From Butyrivibrio sp. INlla16 (lineage in GTDB: Bacteria > Bacillota > Clostridia > Lachnospirales > Lachnospiraceae), in assembly GCF_900104155.1 (NCBI RefSeq), contig NZ_FMYB01000012.1:36689-100688 (forward strand): a stretch of DNA of 64,000 nt, written 5' to 3'. The position numbers were made by a program, and so were the translations under genes. This document shows positions 1 to 8,683 of the stretch, piece by piece (position 1 is the stretch's first letter; each line of letters starts with the position of its first letter). A model generated the notes under the pieces. The model was given only the letters and a program-made list of their open reading frames with translations. It was not told the origin of the DNA and searched no databases.

Positions 1-782
1 CATCGCCCTTTTCTGGTGGTGCCACTCTGCCCCAGGTAAATAAACTTTCCGTGGCCGCTGACCGAAACTCTTGAGCCCGCTTTTAAATCGTAGCCACCAC
101 TGTAGGCTGTTCGCCCGTCTATGAAAACCGACTCACTTTCTATCAGTTTCTGCGCCTCGGCTCTTGAGAGATGATATACAAAAGCTACGATAGCGTCTGT
201 TCTCTCTGATGCCACGCTTCCGCTTATCTCCTCAAAGGCCGGTCTTATCTCACATTCGGAAGGATTGACCATCGTACATTTCACAGAGGTGTGTCTGATC
301 CTGATCAGTTCCTTACAGATAAGCTCACCGATTTCAGGTGTTGAAAAGACGTAAGCCTCTTTTTCTCCCGTAAGAATATCTCCTATCTGATCCCTCTCGA
401 TTCCAAGATTCATCAGTGATCCGAGATAATCCCTATGAGTAAGGTCGTCCGAAAACCTGTTATTTACCGGTGTTATGTGAATGCATTTCAGAACAGAGGG
501 CTCTGCCTTTTCTGCGGCCAGAAAGCTTTCTTCATCGAGATAGTCCGGAAGAAAACAAACCATCGCTCTCTCGGCATCCTCGAAGCCGCCGTATACCACA
601 TATTTTGATCCGCAGTATTCATGCACATTTGCGGGCACACCCTCCGAAGCAAATATTCGGTAGACACTAGCCAGCTCGGAGACCGATAAAAAATCGGTGT
701 GGGTGAGAAAGCTGTTATGATATGCTTTTGTCGCGAGATCTTTAAGACGTCCTGCGAGGAAGTCTTTTGATTTTTCTTCCAT
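1..782 (-). CDS. ylmH: YlmH-like S4-domain RNA-binding protein, 3' end off the left edge
   Basis: About 260 codons are open from an ATG preceded by a GAGGGG-rich stretch down to the first base of the window, with no stop, so the C-terminus is missing. The protein begins MEEKSKDFLAGRLKDLA. Its last third carries an S4-type RNA-binding fold (VAFVYHLSRAEAQKLIESES, then FIDGRT and KAGSRVSVSGHGKF). This arrangement is that of the YlmH family: an N-terminal region plus a C-terminal S4 domain, linked in Firmicutes to cell division and to ribosome rescue. An open frame of about 100 codons on the same strand is a shadow in another register. It lies downstream of the symporter gene on the same strand, separated by an R1 repeat. 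The family call rests on the S4 motif and overall architecture; the missing end cannot be checked. Confidence 0.72.
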   Translation of the reverse strand, partial: MEEKSKDFLAGRLKDLATKAYHNSFLTHTDFLSVSELASVYRIFASEGVPANVHEYCGSKYVVYGGFEDAERAMVCFLPDYLDEESFLAAEKAEPSVLKCIHITPVNNRFSDDLTHRDYLGSLMNLGIERDQIGDILTGEKEAYVFSTPEIGELICKELIRIRHTSVKCTMVNPSECEIRPAFEEISGSVASERTDAIVAFVYHLSRAEAQKLIESESVFIDGRTAYSGGYDLKAGSRVSVSGHGKFIYLGQSGTTRKGR

Positions 783-787
783 ACGGT

Positions 788-873
788 TCCCCTCATCCGG
801 CACTTCGTGCCACCTTCCCCCCGAGGGGAAGGCTTAATTACATATAAATATTCATCTTCCCAAGGGGGAAGGC
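788..873. repeat. R1 palindromic intergenic repeat, copy A
   Basis: The sequence holds a hairpin GGCAC-TTC-GTGCC followed by a near-perfect palindrome CCTTCCCC..GGGGAAGG, then a second, shorter CTTCCC..GGGAAGG palindrome. The same order of parts recurs at 2268-2343 and, with a different interior, at 37757-37857. It lies between two genes of the same strand. It may fold in the transcript and act as a processing or termination site; that role is inference. Confidence 0.8.
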
Positions 874-881
874 ATTATTGT

Positions 882-2243
882 TTACATCTGAATAATTCCA
901 AATACGTTTAAGATGGCGCTGATGAGGATAACGAGTACAAAAACAGGGCAGAGGAACTTGATCATAAAGGAGAAGGTCTTCTTTCTCTTGAATGGATGTC
1001 CGTCCTGCTCTACTTCCTCCTCGATGCGCTCGATGCCTGCAAACTTTGTGATAAGGATGCAGGTTGCAAGTGCAGCTATCGGCATCATTACGGAATTGGT
1101 AATGAAGTCGAAGAAATCAAGGAACTGCATTTTTAATATTGTGACACCTGCAAGAGGGCCGTTACCAAGTGATGAAAGGCTTCCGAGAACAAGCATGATA
1201 AATGCCATAATTACGGTGCCCTTTTTACGGCTCCATTTAAACTCATCAGAGAAGGTTGAAACCGCACTCTCTGTAAGAGCAATTGCACTTGTTACAGCTG
1301 CAAAAAGAACGAGTGCAAAGAACAATATTCCGATGAGACGACCTACTCCCATGCTCGCAAAAATCTTGGGCATGGTGATAAACATAAGTGAAGGTCCCTT
1401 ATTAAGGTGTTCCGGATCTCCGCCTGAAAAAGCAAAGACAGCGGGGATGATCATCAGGCTGGCAAGGATTGCGATAGCTGTGTCAAAAAACTCAACCTGT
1501 CTTGTGGACTCGTCGATGCTGACTTCCTTTTTAACATAGGATCCGAAAGTGATGAGGATACCCATAGCAATTGAAAGTGAGTAGAACATCTGGCCCATCG
1601 CGGTAACCACTGTCATAAGTGAAAACTGCGCAAAATTAGGAATGAACAGATATTTAACACCCTCTATTGCTCCCGGTCTTGTAACAGAATAAACGCAGAT
1701 AATTACAGCAAGCACAACAAGAATGGGCATCATTATTTTTGATACTCTCTCTATTCCGTTACGAACTCCCATAAAAATTACGCCAAGTACCAGTATAGAA
1801 AAAATAATGAACCAGAATTCCGCAGATACTCCGTTGGAAATAAAATTCACAAAGAAATCATCACCTGCGATTTCTGCAGGGCTTTTCACAAAGTATTCAA
1901 ACAGATACTTGCATACCCAGCCACCGATAACCGAATAATAGGGAACGATCAACATCGGGATTATTGCATTGATCCATCCACCGATATCCATCAGCTTGTT
2001 ATGTCCCAAGGCTTTAAATGCACCAACGGGGCTCTTCTTCGTGGCTCTTCCTATGGCAGTCTCCGCCATGATCATGGTGTAACCAAAGGTCAGCGCAAGA
2101 ATTACATATACAAGAAGAAAAATACCTCCACCGAATTTTGCGCAAAGATATGGGAACCTCCATATATTTCCGAGTCCTACTGATGCGCCCGCAGCGGACA
2201 AAACAAAACCAACTTTACCAGAAAATGAACTTCTTTTTTTCAA
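882..2243 (-). CDS. Sodium-dependent solute symporter (NSS/SNF family)
   Basis: This is a 453-residue polytopic membrane protein of the neurotransmitter:sodium symporter family, which takes up amino acids or related solutes with Na+. The family signature GASVGLGNIWRFPY lies in the first helix at residues 19-32, and about 11-12 hydrophobic segments follow, the usual size for bacterial members. The start chosen is a TTG with a perfect GGAGG five bases upstream. The longer open frame that begins upstream would translate the R1 repeat (MGGRWHEVPDEG) and is not credible. The substrate cannot be told from sequence. It lies downstream of tldE on the same strand, separated by R1 copy B, and upstream of ylmH, separated by copy A. 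Confidence 0.9.
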   Translation of the reverse strand: MKKRSSFSGKVGFVLSAAGASVGLGNIWRFPYLCAKFGGGIFLLVYVILALTFGYTMIMAETAIGRATKKSPVGAFKALGHNKLMDIGGWINAIIPMLIVPYYSVIGGWVCKYLFEYFVKSPAEIAGDDFFVNFISNGVSAEFWFIIFSILVLGVIFMGVRNGIERVSKIMMPILVVLAVIICVYSVTRPGAIEGVKYLFIPNFAQFSLMTVVTAMGQMFYSLSIAMGILITFGSYVKKEVSIDESTRQVEFFDTAIAILASLMIIPAVFAFSGGDPEHLNKGPSLMFITMPKIFASMGVGRLIGILFFALVLFAAVTSAIALTESAVSTFSDEFKWSRKKGTVIMAFIMLVLGSLSSLGNGPLAGVTILKMQFLDFFDFITNSVMMPIAALATCILITKFAGIERIEEEVEQDGHPFKRKKTFSFMIKFLCPVFVLVILISAILNVFGIIQM

Positions 2244-2267
2244 AATGACCTCCAAAATAACAAAAAT

Positions 2268-2343
2268 CCCCTCATCCGGCACTTCGTGCCACCTTCCCCC
2301 CAAGGGGAAGGCATATTATTTATACATCCCCCAAGGGGAAGGC
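2268..2343. repeat. R1 palindromic intergenic repeat, copy B
   Basis: This copy is nearly identical to copy A: the run CATCCGGCACTTCGTGCC, then CCTTCCCCCCAAGGGGAAGG and a second CCCCCAAGGGGAAGGC palindrome. It abuts the tldE stop codon and overlaps the non-coding upstream extension of the symporter frame. A hairpin here could end or trim the tldD-tldE transcript. Confidence 0.85.
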
Positions 2344-2346
2344 TTA

Positions 2347-3645
2347 TTAATTTCCGGATATCGTCACGTTCTCGACGAGAATGCTCGGCATAACCATATT
2401 TCCGTCGCAGAGCTGCTCTTTCGAAATCGCACGAATATTTTTAAGCATGTCAAAGAGATTAGCACTTATCATGGTCTCAATGACAGCTCCTTTTATTTCA
2501 CCGTTTTCTACATAGAAAGCGTTCTTGGCAACACCGGACATTTCTCCGTTTGCCCCCGGTGATCCGGCAGAAACAGAGCCCACAATAAGGCCTCTCTTAA
2601 TGCTCTTCACCATATCTTCATAGGATGTTTCACCGGCATCAACCACAGTATTAAAGGATGAATTCGGCGCACGTTTTACGCCACACTTGTTTGCAGCATA
2701 CAGACTTGCGGCAAAGCTTTTGAGAACACCTTTTTCAATAAGGTTATAGTCCTCTGACCTGAAACCATCAGATGTATGAACCTCTGTGACAAGAATTCTT
2801 TCATCCCACGGATTGAAGCGAACTGTTAGAAGCGGCGAAGCAACCTGCTCTCCGAGCTTATCAAGCCATACACTTGTCTTTGTAATAAGAGTATGGTCAA
2901 CAACCGTATTGCCGATTATAGCACCAAGCATCTGAGATGCGCATCCGGGTGTGAGTATTACATCGCCTTCAAACTTATCGCTGATTTTCATAGGATCAAG
3001 TGAGTTCTCAGCATCCTGCAGATCTTTCTCTATGCTTCCGAGAGTGATAAGTTTGCTGTCCAGATTATCGAACACTGCATATGAAACAGCAACACCTGTG
3101 GTGTTCTCACCATCATTTCCTGCGAACTCGGTAGCAATCATATAGTAACCGAAATCCACATCATCTTTTGTTCCGTTCGTATTTATGAAAATAGATTTCC
3201 CTCTGATATACTTTGCAAACATCTCGATAAGCATAATGTTCTTATGCTCTCTGGCAATATCATCGGAAAGCTCCTTGGTTCTCTCCATCAGCTTCTCAAT
3301 GTCCGGAGTAAGTGCGCCTTTTGTGAACGAAGCAGGTTCAAGTCCAGGAGCAATATCGAATGCTTTATCGGGGCTTCCCGCCTCAGCTGATGAGATTACT
3401 TCATCAATCGCTTTTTCAACGCTCTCCCTATCGCACTTGTTGATACTTGTAGATGCCTTCTTATGATCCTTGATTACCTTGATAGACACATTGTTATCAA
3501 ACATGGTTCTGAAAAGTGTGAACTTTCCGTCTTTCATTGTGATCTCATTTGTCTCTGTCTCAAAGATAGTGAAATCTGCTTTAAGGTCACCTTTAGTCTT
3601 TATGTAATCGGCAATTATATCCGACACTTCATATAAGTTAGCCAT
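2347..3645 (-). CDS. tldE: TldE/PmbA-type metalloprotease subunit
   Basis: A 432-residue protein of the TldD/TldE (PmbA) family. In characterised bacteria TldE is the non-catalytic partner that forms a heterodimer with TldD; the pair degrades unfolded short peptides and matures some peptide antibiotics. Family-type stretches include TGVAVSYAVFDN mid-protein and SAGSPGANGEMSGVAKNAF near the C-terminus. No HExxxH zinc motif is present, as expected for the E subunit. Its ATG overlaps the tldD stop (TAATG), so the two are probably translationally coupled. The downstream end runs straight into R1 copy B. Confidence 0.9.
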   Translation of the reverse strand: MANLYEVSDIIADYIKTKGDLKADFTIFETETNEITMKDGKFTLFRTMFDNNVSIKVIKDHKKASTSINKCDRESVEKAIDEVISSAEAGSPDKAFDIAPGLEPASFTKGALTPDIEKLMERTKELSDDIAREHKNIMLIEMFAKYIRGKSIFINTNGTKDDVDFGYYMIATEFAGNDGENTTGVAVSYAVFDNLDSKLITLGSIEKDLQDAENSLDPMKISDKFEGDVILTPGCASQMLGAIIGNTVVDHTLITKTSVWLDKLGEQVASPLLTVRFNPWDERILVTEVHTSDGFRSEDYNLIEKGVLKSFAASLYAANKCGVKRAPNSSFNTVVDAGETSYEDMVKSIKRGLIVGSVSAGSPGANGEMSGVAKNAFYVENGEIKGAVIETMISANLFDMLKNIRAISKEQLCDGNMVMPSILVENVTISGN

Positions 3646-5027
3646 TATCTACCTCCGATCGTTATCTTGCACTTAATTGCCGGTCCGCCGGTTGCAACAG
3701 GCATAGCCTGCTTTTTGCCGCAGGTTCCGCTCCACCATATTACTGAGTCGGATACCATATCAACGGTTTTCAGCATATCAAAAGCAACACCGGAAACAGT
3801 AGTATCAAGGATAGCTCTTCCAAGCTTTCCGTTTTTAATCTCATAGCCGCAGGTTATTCCGAACATGAACTCACCTGTAAGGTCAGCCTGTCCGTTACCG
3901 GTTCCCACGAGATAATAACCATCATCTACAGACGCGATCATGTCTTCAAGCTTATCTTTTCCGGGAAGAACAGTTGTATTTCTCATGCGGATAAGAGGCT
4001 CGTCAGAGAAAGTGTAACCCCTTGAATTACCGCAGGGCTCAACTCCATATTTAAGAGCGCTCTCACGATCATGCATATAGCCTGTAAGTATTCCGTCTTT
4101 AACAAGTACCGCATCCTTCGCAGGAACTCCTTCGTCGTCAAGATAAACCGGGAAGGGAGCGTCCACTCCAAAAGCTGTATGAGCATAGTCAACGATGCTG
4201 ACAAGCTCTGATGCCACCTGTTTTCCGAAATTCGGTCCGGCTACCGAACCACCGTCAACAAGGTCAGCCTCAACAGTATGTCCCACAGCTTCATGCGCAA
4301 TCATTCCTGCAACATCGGGATGAAGAATTACAGTTTTAACTCCGGCCTCGGCATAGACACCGTCAGCCTTTGCTTTAATATTCTTATATAAATCCTCAAG
4401 TCCTTCATATATGGGATTAAGATCTGCAAAATGCTCACCTGCATGGCCGCATCCAAAGAACATTCTGAAAAGTTCAACCGGTTTTCCTTCCCTTGAATTC
4501 ATGCTGAACTCGACCATAATCCTGCATCTGGGATAAGCCACATGTCCATCAGACGCATCGGAAGTAACGATTATCTTCTCCATCGTATCTTCCGTATAAA
4601 TTACACTTCTGCTAAGCAGATCCGTATAGGTCTTCTCGATGTATGCATCGATTTCCTTGCAGATGTCCACCAGTTTTTTCTGCTCATAATCAATTATCAT
4701 TCTGGGTGATGTTATATGAGAACTGATAACTTCGGGATAAGCCTTCTTCTTTTCGGAATTAAACTTATCAAGATATTTTGCATTTTCAGTTGCAGCCTTA
4801 ATGGTCTTTGCCGCAGCGTCCTTAGAATACTCCGCGGTAGATGCAAAGCCGTAAGCCCCGTTATAATACACTCTGGCGCAGATTCCACTCTCCTCTGAGC
4901 GCTCATTTGCCACAAGATTACCGTTTTGTATAACGATTTTTCTGTACCTGTTTTCCTGTCCTCTCAGAACAGTCTGAACCCCGGTCTCAAAGAGACTTTT
5001 TTGTCCCAATAAGATGTCTTCTAGCAT
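3645..5027 (-). CDS. tldD: TldD-type metalloprotease, catalytic subunit
   Basis: This is the 460-residue catalytic partner of the TldD/TldE protease. The zinc-binding HExxxH motif is visible as HEAVGH at residues 245-250, followed by VEADLVDGGSVAGP and a Gly-rich C-terminal half (GTGNGQADLTGEFMFGITCG) typical of the family. The start used is MLEDILLGQ, with GGAGGAGA six to seven bases upstream; a longer frame adds 11 residues but lacks a site. It is the first gene of a two-gene operon with tldE. A TATAAT-like -10 (5118-5123) lies upstream, but its -35 is poor. Confidence 0.92.
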   Translation of the reverse strand: MLEDILLGQKSLFETGVQTVLRGQENRYRKIVIQNGNLVANERSEESGICARVYYNGAYGFASTAEYSKDAAAKTIKAATENAKYLDKFNSEKKKAYPEVISSHITSPRMIIDYEQKKLVDICKEIDAYIEKTYTDLLSRSVIYTEDTMEKIIVTSDASDGHVAYPRCRIMVEFSMNSREGKPVELFRMFFGCGHAGEHFADLNPIYEGLEDLYKNIKAKADGVYAEAGVKTVILHPDVAGMIAHEAVGHTVEADLVDGGSVAGPNFGKQVASELVSIVDYAHTAFGVDAPFPVYLDDEGVPAKDAVLVKDGILTGYMHDRESALKYGVEPCGNSRGYTFSDEPLIRMRNTTVLPGKDKLEDMIASVDDGYYLVGTGNGQADLTGEFMFGITCGYEIKNGKLGRAILDTTVSGVAFDMLKTVDMVSDSVIWWSGTCGKKQAMPVATGGPAIKCKITIGGR

Positions 5028-5178
5028 ATACTCTCCTCCGTTTTTTTGTTTTTCCCCCAATTTGTGCCGTGCTTTTTACAGATTAAAAAATGCTAAACAC
5101 AGCATTACTATTTTACTATTATAAAAGTAATCTGCATAGGGAAAAATGAACAAGACTCAAAGACTAATAACACCTTCA

Positions 5179-5221
5179 TAAAAAGTGCCATGCACAGTGG
5201 GTAAAATCCACCATGCATGGC
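5179..5221 (-). terminator. Intrinsic terminator after the GH35 gene
   Basis: On the minus strand the transcript would fold with outer arms GCCATGCA/TGCATGGC and inner GTGG/CCAC pairs, followed by a run containing five Ts. It lies about 50 bases beyond the beta-galactosidase stop, where the sugar operon should end. Confidence 0.7.
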
Positions 5222-5270
5222 TATTACAAGTAACAACAAATAATAAAATAATCCGGTCTTTGTTGTCATA

Positions 5271-7565
5271 TCACCATAGTTTTATCTTGTACTGTGCAAC
5301 GCTCTCTACTGCATCAATTCTGCAGGCACACTTCTTACCTTCTGCTTCTTCAGATAGCTGCGGCCATTCCTGAAGATAAATCTCCTGATCTTCGAAAAGC
5401 GGATGAATTACCACTTCGCCTTCAAAGCTCTCCTCCAGCTCAGTTTTTCCTTCAGAACCGATAAAGCGCTTTAAGCCTATCTCCCAGTCCTGACCGGTGT
5501 AAAAACTGTCAGCGATCAGCTCTCCCTCGTGAAAAATATCGATATCACTTTTTGCAAAGAGTTCTCCACGATCTCCGGCATATTTTATATGAAGATAAAT
5601 TTCGTCAATCTCTTCGTCTATTCCGGTGACATTAAGCTGATATGCCTTTTCGTCCTCTTTTATCTCAGCCTTGACCGGATTAAGCAGCGAATCCACATAT
5701 CTGTAATCCGCAAAGTCCATGATGTCCACCATGTAGGTATCTGACACATTCTCTGCATCGTCATGGATAAATCCCGAAGGTGTCTCATCGAGGTCCGGCC
5801 ACACTCTGAAGGAAACAGTGTGCTCATTTCCATCAGACGGAATCTCAGCATAAATCTCATAGCCGTTCGGATTGCCGTTTTCAAGTACACCGCTTCTTCT
5901 CCGGTTGCTGCCGATAATCCTGTCGACAACATCGTACTCACAGATTACCAGGTGCTCAGCGCCCCTCTCATCGGTTATCTTAACTGCATGCTCAGCTTCA
6001 TAGCTGCTCAGTGTCACGATTTTAATGCTTCCAAGATCACCCTCTATCTCAGCTGCAGCCGAGTCTCTTTCATCCGCATAGAAAACGTATGCATTTTCTC
6101 TTCCTCTCTCATCATGAAGAATGCAAAGAGGAATCATGTTGGCCTTCTTCAAAACTGCATCAAAGCCAATCGGCATGTTAAAGGGATAGAAGAAATAATC
6201 ACCGTTTTTCACATCCCTCTCTTCAAACTCAGCTATCATATTTCCGTTTTCATCATGAGCCTTCAGGGTAATGGCGTCATGAGCTTCGAGCTCATATCTT
6301 CTCTGATAGTTATTCACAAATAAAAATCCGCTCATCAGCTCTTCGCCGTTTATATCCTTTTTCACAGCCCTTACAGCAGTTCGAATGGCAGATGAGTTAT
6401 CCGGCTTATCCGTATTTCCCGGCTGCGGAATGTAGGGCATATCGCAAAGTACCTCCCCGAAATCCGCGGTAAACATGGAAAGTCTTCTGACCCTTCTGTA
6501 GGTCTCGGACATCTGCCCATACTCTTTAATAGGAGCATTAAAATCATAGGACAAAACCGGAAGATCGTTGGGATATCCTGTCTCCCTGCTCTCCTGAAGA
6601 GTAGTAAGTTTTCCCTCAGGATTCGTTCCGCCGTGGTACATATAATAGCCAAGAAGATTAGCACCACTGCCCATTTTCACCATGCTCATGGCCTCGGTAT
6701 CGGTTCCGGTCGCTATGCATCTTCTGTGGTGAGTAACCTGAAGTCCGCCTCCGAGCTCAGCTGTAAGATAAGGGAATTTATCCATATCAAAAGTGATCCC
6801 GACACCAAGTCCGTGGTCGGACCCGATGTTGTGGTCGTTTCTTTCTTTGGTAAAAATATAGTTGCCGCTTGGTTCGATTTCAGTGGTTCTCTGATCCCAG
6901 GGTGCTTCACAGTAGCCGCCCATAACAGGAAGCATGCCCCCTGTAACAGCGCCGCCCCAACCGGTTGCCGTATAGATTGGGACATCAAATCCAATTTCCA
7001 CAGCCATGTCGCGAAGGGTTCGCATGTGCTTTTCACCCTCCTCGCCGCCAAAACCACCACAGTGTCCGTACTCGTTTTCAATCTGCACTCCGATGATAGG
7101 ACCGCCATCCTTCAGGAAAAATCCCTTTGCCTGCTCATAGATGTGCTCATAAAAATTTCTCGCATGCTCAAGATATTCAGGCGCATTGCTTCTAAGTTCG
7201 TATCCTTTTTCTTTAGCATCCTCAAGAAGCCAGTCCGGGAAACCACCATTTCTTGCTTCGCCGTGTGCCCAGGGTCCTATTCTAAGGATGCAGTTTAGTC
7301 CTACGTTTTTAACAGTGCCGAGGAACTTTCGAAGGTTCCTGTCACCGCTAAAGTCGAACTCACCGCGAATTTCCTCGTGATGAATCCATATTGTGTAGAG
7401 CGATACGATAGAGACACCGCCGCTCTTCATTTTGCAGAGTTCTTCCTCCCAATATCTGTTCCTGTATCTGGAAAAGTGCATTTCACCCATTACGGGATAG
7501 AAGCCCTTTCCGTCAAGGGTAAGTGACATGGTATTAAATGATAATTGTGAATCTTTTGATAGCAT
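5271..7565 (-). CDS. Family GH35 beta-galactosidase, cytoplasmic
   Basis: A 764-residue glycoside hydrolase of family 35, expected to remove terminal beta-linked galactose. The catalytic barrel fills roughly the first 340 residues: the GEMHFSRYRNRYWEEELCKM opening, LRIGPWAHGEARNGGFPDWL, and the acid/base Glu165 in QIENEYG. The probable nucleophile is Glu270 in TAELGGG. The rest would form the beta-rich accessory domains. No signal peptide is present, so it acts on imported oligosaccharides. AGGAGA lies six bases before the ATG. It is the last gene of the ABC transporter-LacI locus, which fits uptake of galactosides followed by internal hydrolysis. The exact linkage is not readable. Confidence 0.9.
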   Translation of the reverse strand: MLSKDSQLSFNTMSLTLDGKGFYPVMGEMHFSRYRNRYWEEELCKMKSGGVSIVSLYTIWIHHEEIRGEFDFSGDRNLRKFLGTVKNVGLNCILRIGPWAHGEARNGGFPDWLLEDAKEKGYELRSNAPEYLEHARNFYEHIYEQAKGFFLKDGGPIIGVQIENEYGHCGGFGGEEGEKHMRTLRDMAVEIGFDVPIYTATGWGGAVTGGMLPVMGGYCEAPWDQRTTEIEPSGNYIFTKERNDHNIGSDHGLGVGITFDMDKFPYLTAELGGGLQVTHHRRCIATGTDTEAMSMVKMGSGANLLGYYMYHGGTNPEGKLTTLQESRETGYPNDLPVLSYDFNAPIKEYGQMSETYRRVRRLSMFTADFGEVLCDMPYIPQPGNTDKPDNSSAIRTAVRAVKKDINGEELMSGFLFVNNYQRRYELEAHDAITLKAHDENGNMIAEFEERDVKNGDYFFYPFNMPIGFDAVLKKANMIPLCILHDERGRENAYVFYADERDSAAAEIEGDLGSIKIVTLSSYEAEHAVKITDERGAEHLVICEYDVVDRIIGSNRRRSGVLENGNPNGYEIYAEIPSDGNEHTVSFRVWPDLDETPSGFIHDDAENVSDTYMVDIMDFADYRYVDSLLNPVKAEIKEDEKAYQLNVTGIDEEIDEIYLHIKYAGDRGELFAKSDIDIFHEGELIADSFYTGQDWEIGLKRFIGSEGKTELEESFEGEVVIHPLFEDQEIYLQEWPQLSEEAEGKKCACRIDAVESVAQYKIKLW

Positions 7566-7596
7566 ATTTTTCTCCTAGGGTAAGGTAAAGAGAGCA

Positions 7597-8604
7597 CTAC
7601 TTCGTGCTCTCTTTCATTATTACTTCGTAGGTCTTGAGTTTCTGGTTCTCGACCTTCTCGCCGTCGATTAGTCGCAGTAGCATTCTTGTTGCAACAGCGC
7701 CCAGGTTTCTGTCGTCAAAATTTAGTGACGTAACTGGAACCACAGAGTTTTCAAGCGTTGTACTGTTGTAGAAAGATGCGAGTCTAAGGTCCTCGGGTAT
7801 TTTGATATTTGCTGTTCTGCAGATTCTTATCACATAAGCAGCAAGCATATCATCCATACAGATTACACCGTCGACCTCCTCGGCTGCCAGTCGCTTTACT
7901 ATCTCAGTCATCTTCTGTTCGTTTCCCTGATCAAGGAAAACCAGCGACTCATCAAGCTTTTTCCCTGTCTGTGCAAAGGCTGCTGCAAACCCTTCATATC
8001 TCTTCTTCGTGATCACAAGATTTCTTGATCCTCCGAGGAGAGCAAGTTTAGTGTGCCCTTTTCCTATCATAATCGAGGTGAGTTCCTTGCATGCATCAAA
8101 GTGATCGTTATCAACCGTGATGATTCTCTCATCCGGTGATTCACCTATTGCAACGAAAGGAACGCCGCTTTTAAGCAGATATTCTGCAGGCTTGTCATAA
8201 ATCAGAGTTCTTGTCAGAACAACACCGTCAACCTTGCGATTTTCAATAATTCTCTTAAGGCTGCTCATGTCATCTCCGCTGACCACAGACACGATAATAT
8301 CATATCCGTGTCCGCTGGTCACTTCACTCATTCCGACAAGACACTTCTGAAAAAACGAAAGATCCACAAGAGAATAATCCCCCGGCCAGACTACAGCAAT
8401 ACTGAAGGTTCGGCTCTCAGCAAGGCTCTTTGCTACGACATTCGGTCTGAAATTATTTTGATCAATGTATTCAAGAATGCGGGTCCTTGTAGCTTCACCT
8501 ATACGCCCCTTTCCCGAAATAGCCCTGGAAACGGTGGTTTTGGAAACTCCAAGGGCAGCCGCTACATCCTCAAGTGTAGTTTTTTTTGCATTATTCATTT
8601 TCAT
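7597..8604 (-). CDS. LacI-family transcriptional regulator of the sugar locus
   Basis: A 335-residue regulator with an N-terminal LacI helix-turn-helix at about residues 9-31 (TTLEDVAAALGVSKTTVSRA) and hinge RPNVVAKSLAE. A periplasmic-binding-type effector domain follows (about 60-330). It sits between the permease genes and the beta-galactosidase gene, on the same strand. By position it probably controls this locus, releasing DNA when a galactoside or its breakdown product binds. Candidate operators with the CG-centred palindromes favoured by this family lie at the operon promoter near 12.5-12.6 kb. The ribosome site is weak; a second ATG two codons in is possible. Confidence 0.88.
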   Translation of the reverse strand: MKMNNAKKTTLEDVAAALGVSKTTVSRAISGKGRIGEATRTRILEYIDQNNFRPNVVAKSLAESRTFSIAVVWPGDYSLVDLSFFQKCLVGMSEVTSGHGYDIIVSVVSGDDMSSLKRIIENRKVDGVVLTRTLIYDKPAEYLLKSGVPFVAIGESPDERIITVDNDHFDACKELTSIMIGKGHTKLALLGGSRNLVITKKRYEGFAAAFAQTGKKLDESLVFLDQGNEQKMTEIVKRLAAEEVDGVICMDDMLAAYVIRICRTANIKIPEDLRLASFYNSTTLENSVVPVTSLNFDDRNLGAVATRMLLRLIDGEKVENQKLKTYEVIMKESTK

Positions 8605-8610
8605 AATGTA

Positions 8611-8663
8611 GTTCTGCTCTCACTTCGTTCGCCAGAACGACCTTTCTCACTAGGCTCGAAAGG
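8611..8663. repeat. Paired stem-loops between malG-like and lacI-like genes
   Basis: Two adjacent inverted repeats: GTTCTG..CAGAAC (8611-8616/8633-8638) and CCTTTC..GAAAGG (8641-8646/8658-8663). They fill the short gap inside the operon. They resemble a mobile palindromic unit or an RNA processing signal; neither has a T-run. No second copy was noticed in this window. Confidence 0.5.
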
Positions 8664-8683
8664 ACCTCGCCAAGTGATAAAGG

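Noticed and set aside
488..796. Open frame of 102 codons on the minus strand
   Set aside because: It is a register shadow of the ylmH-like gene, whose frame is open to the window edge and carries an S4 domain.
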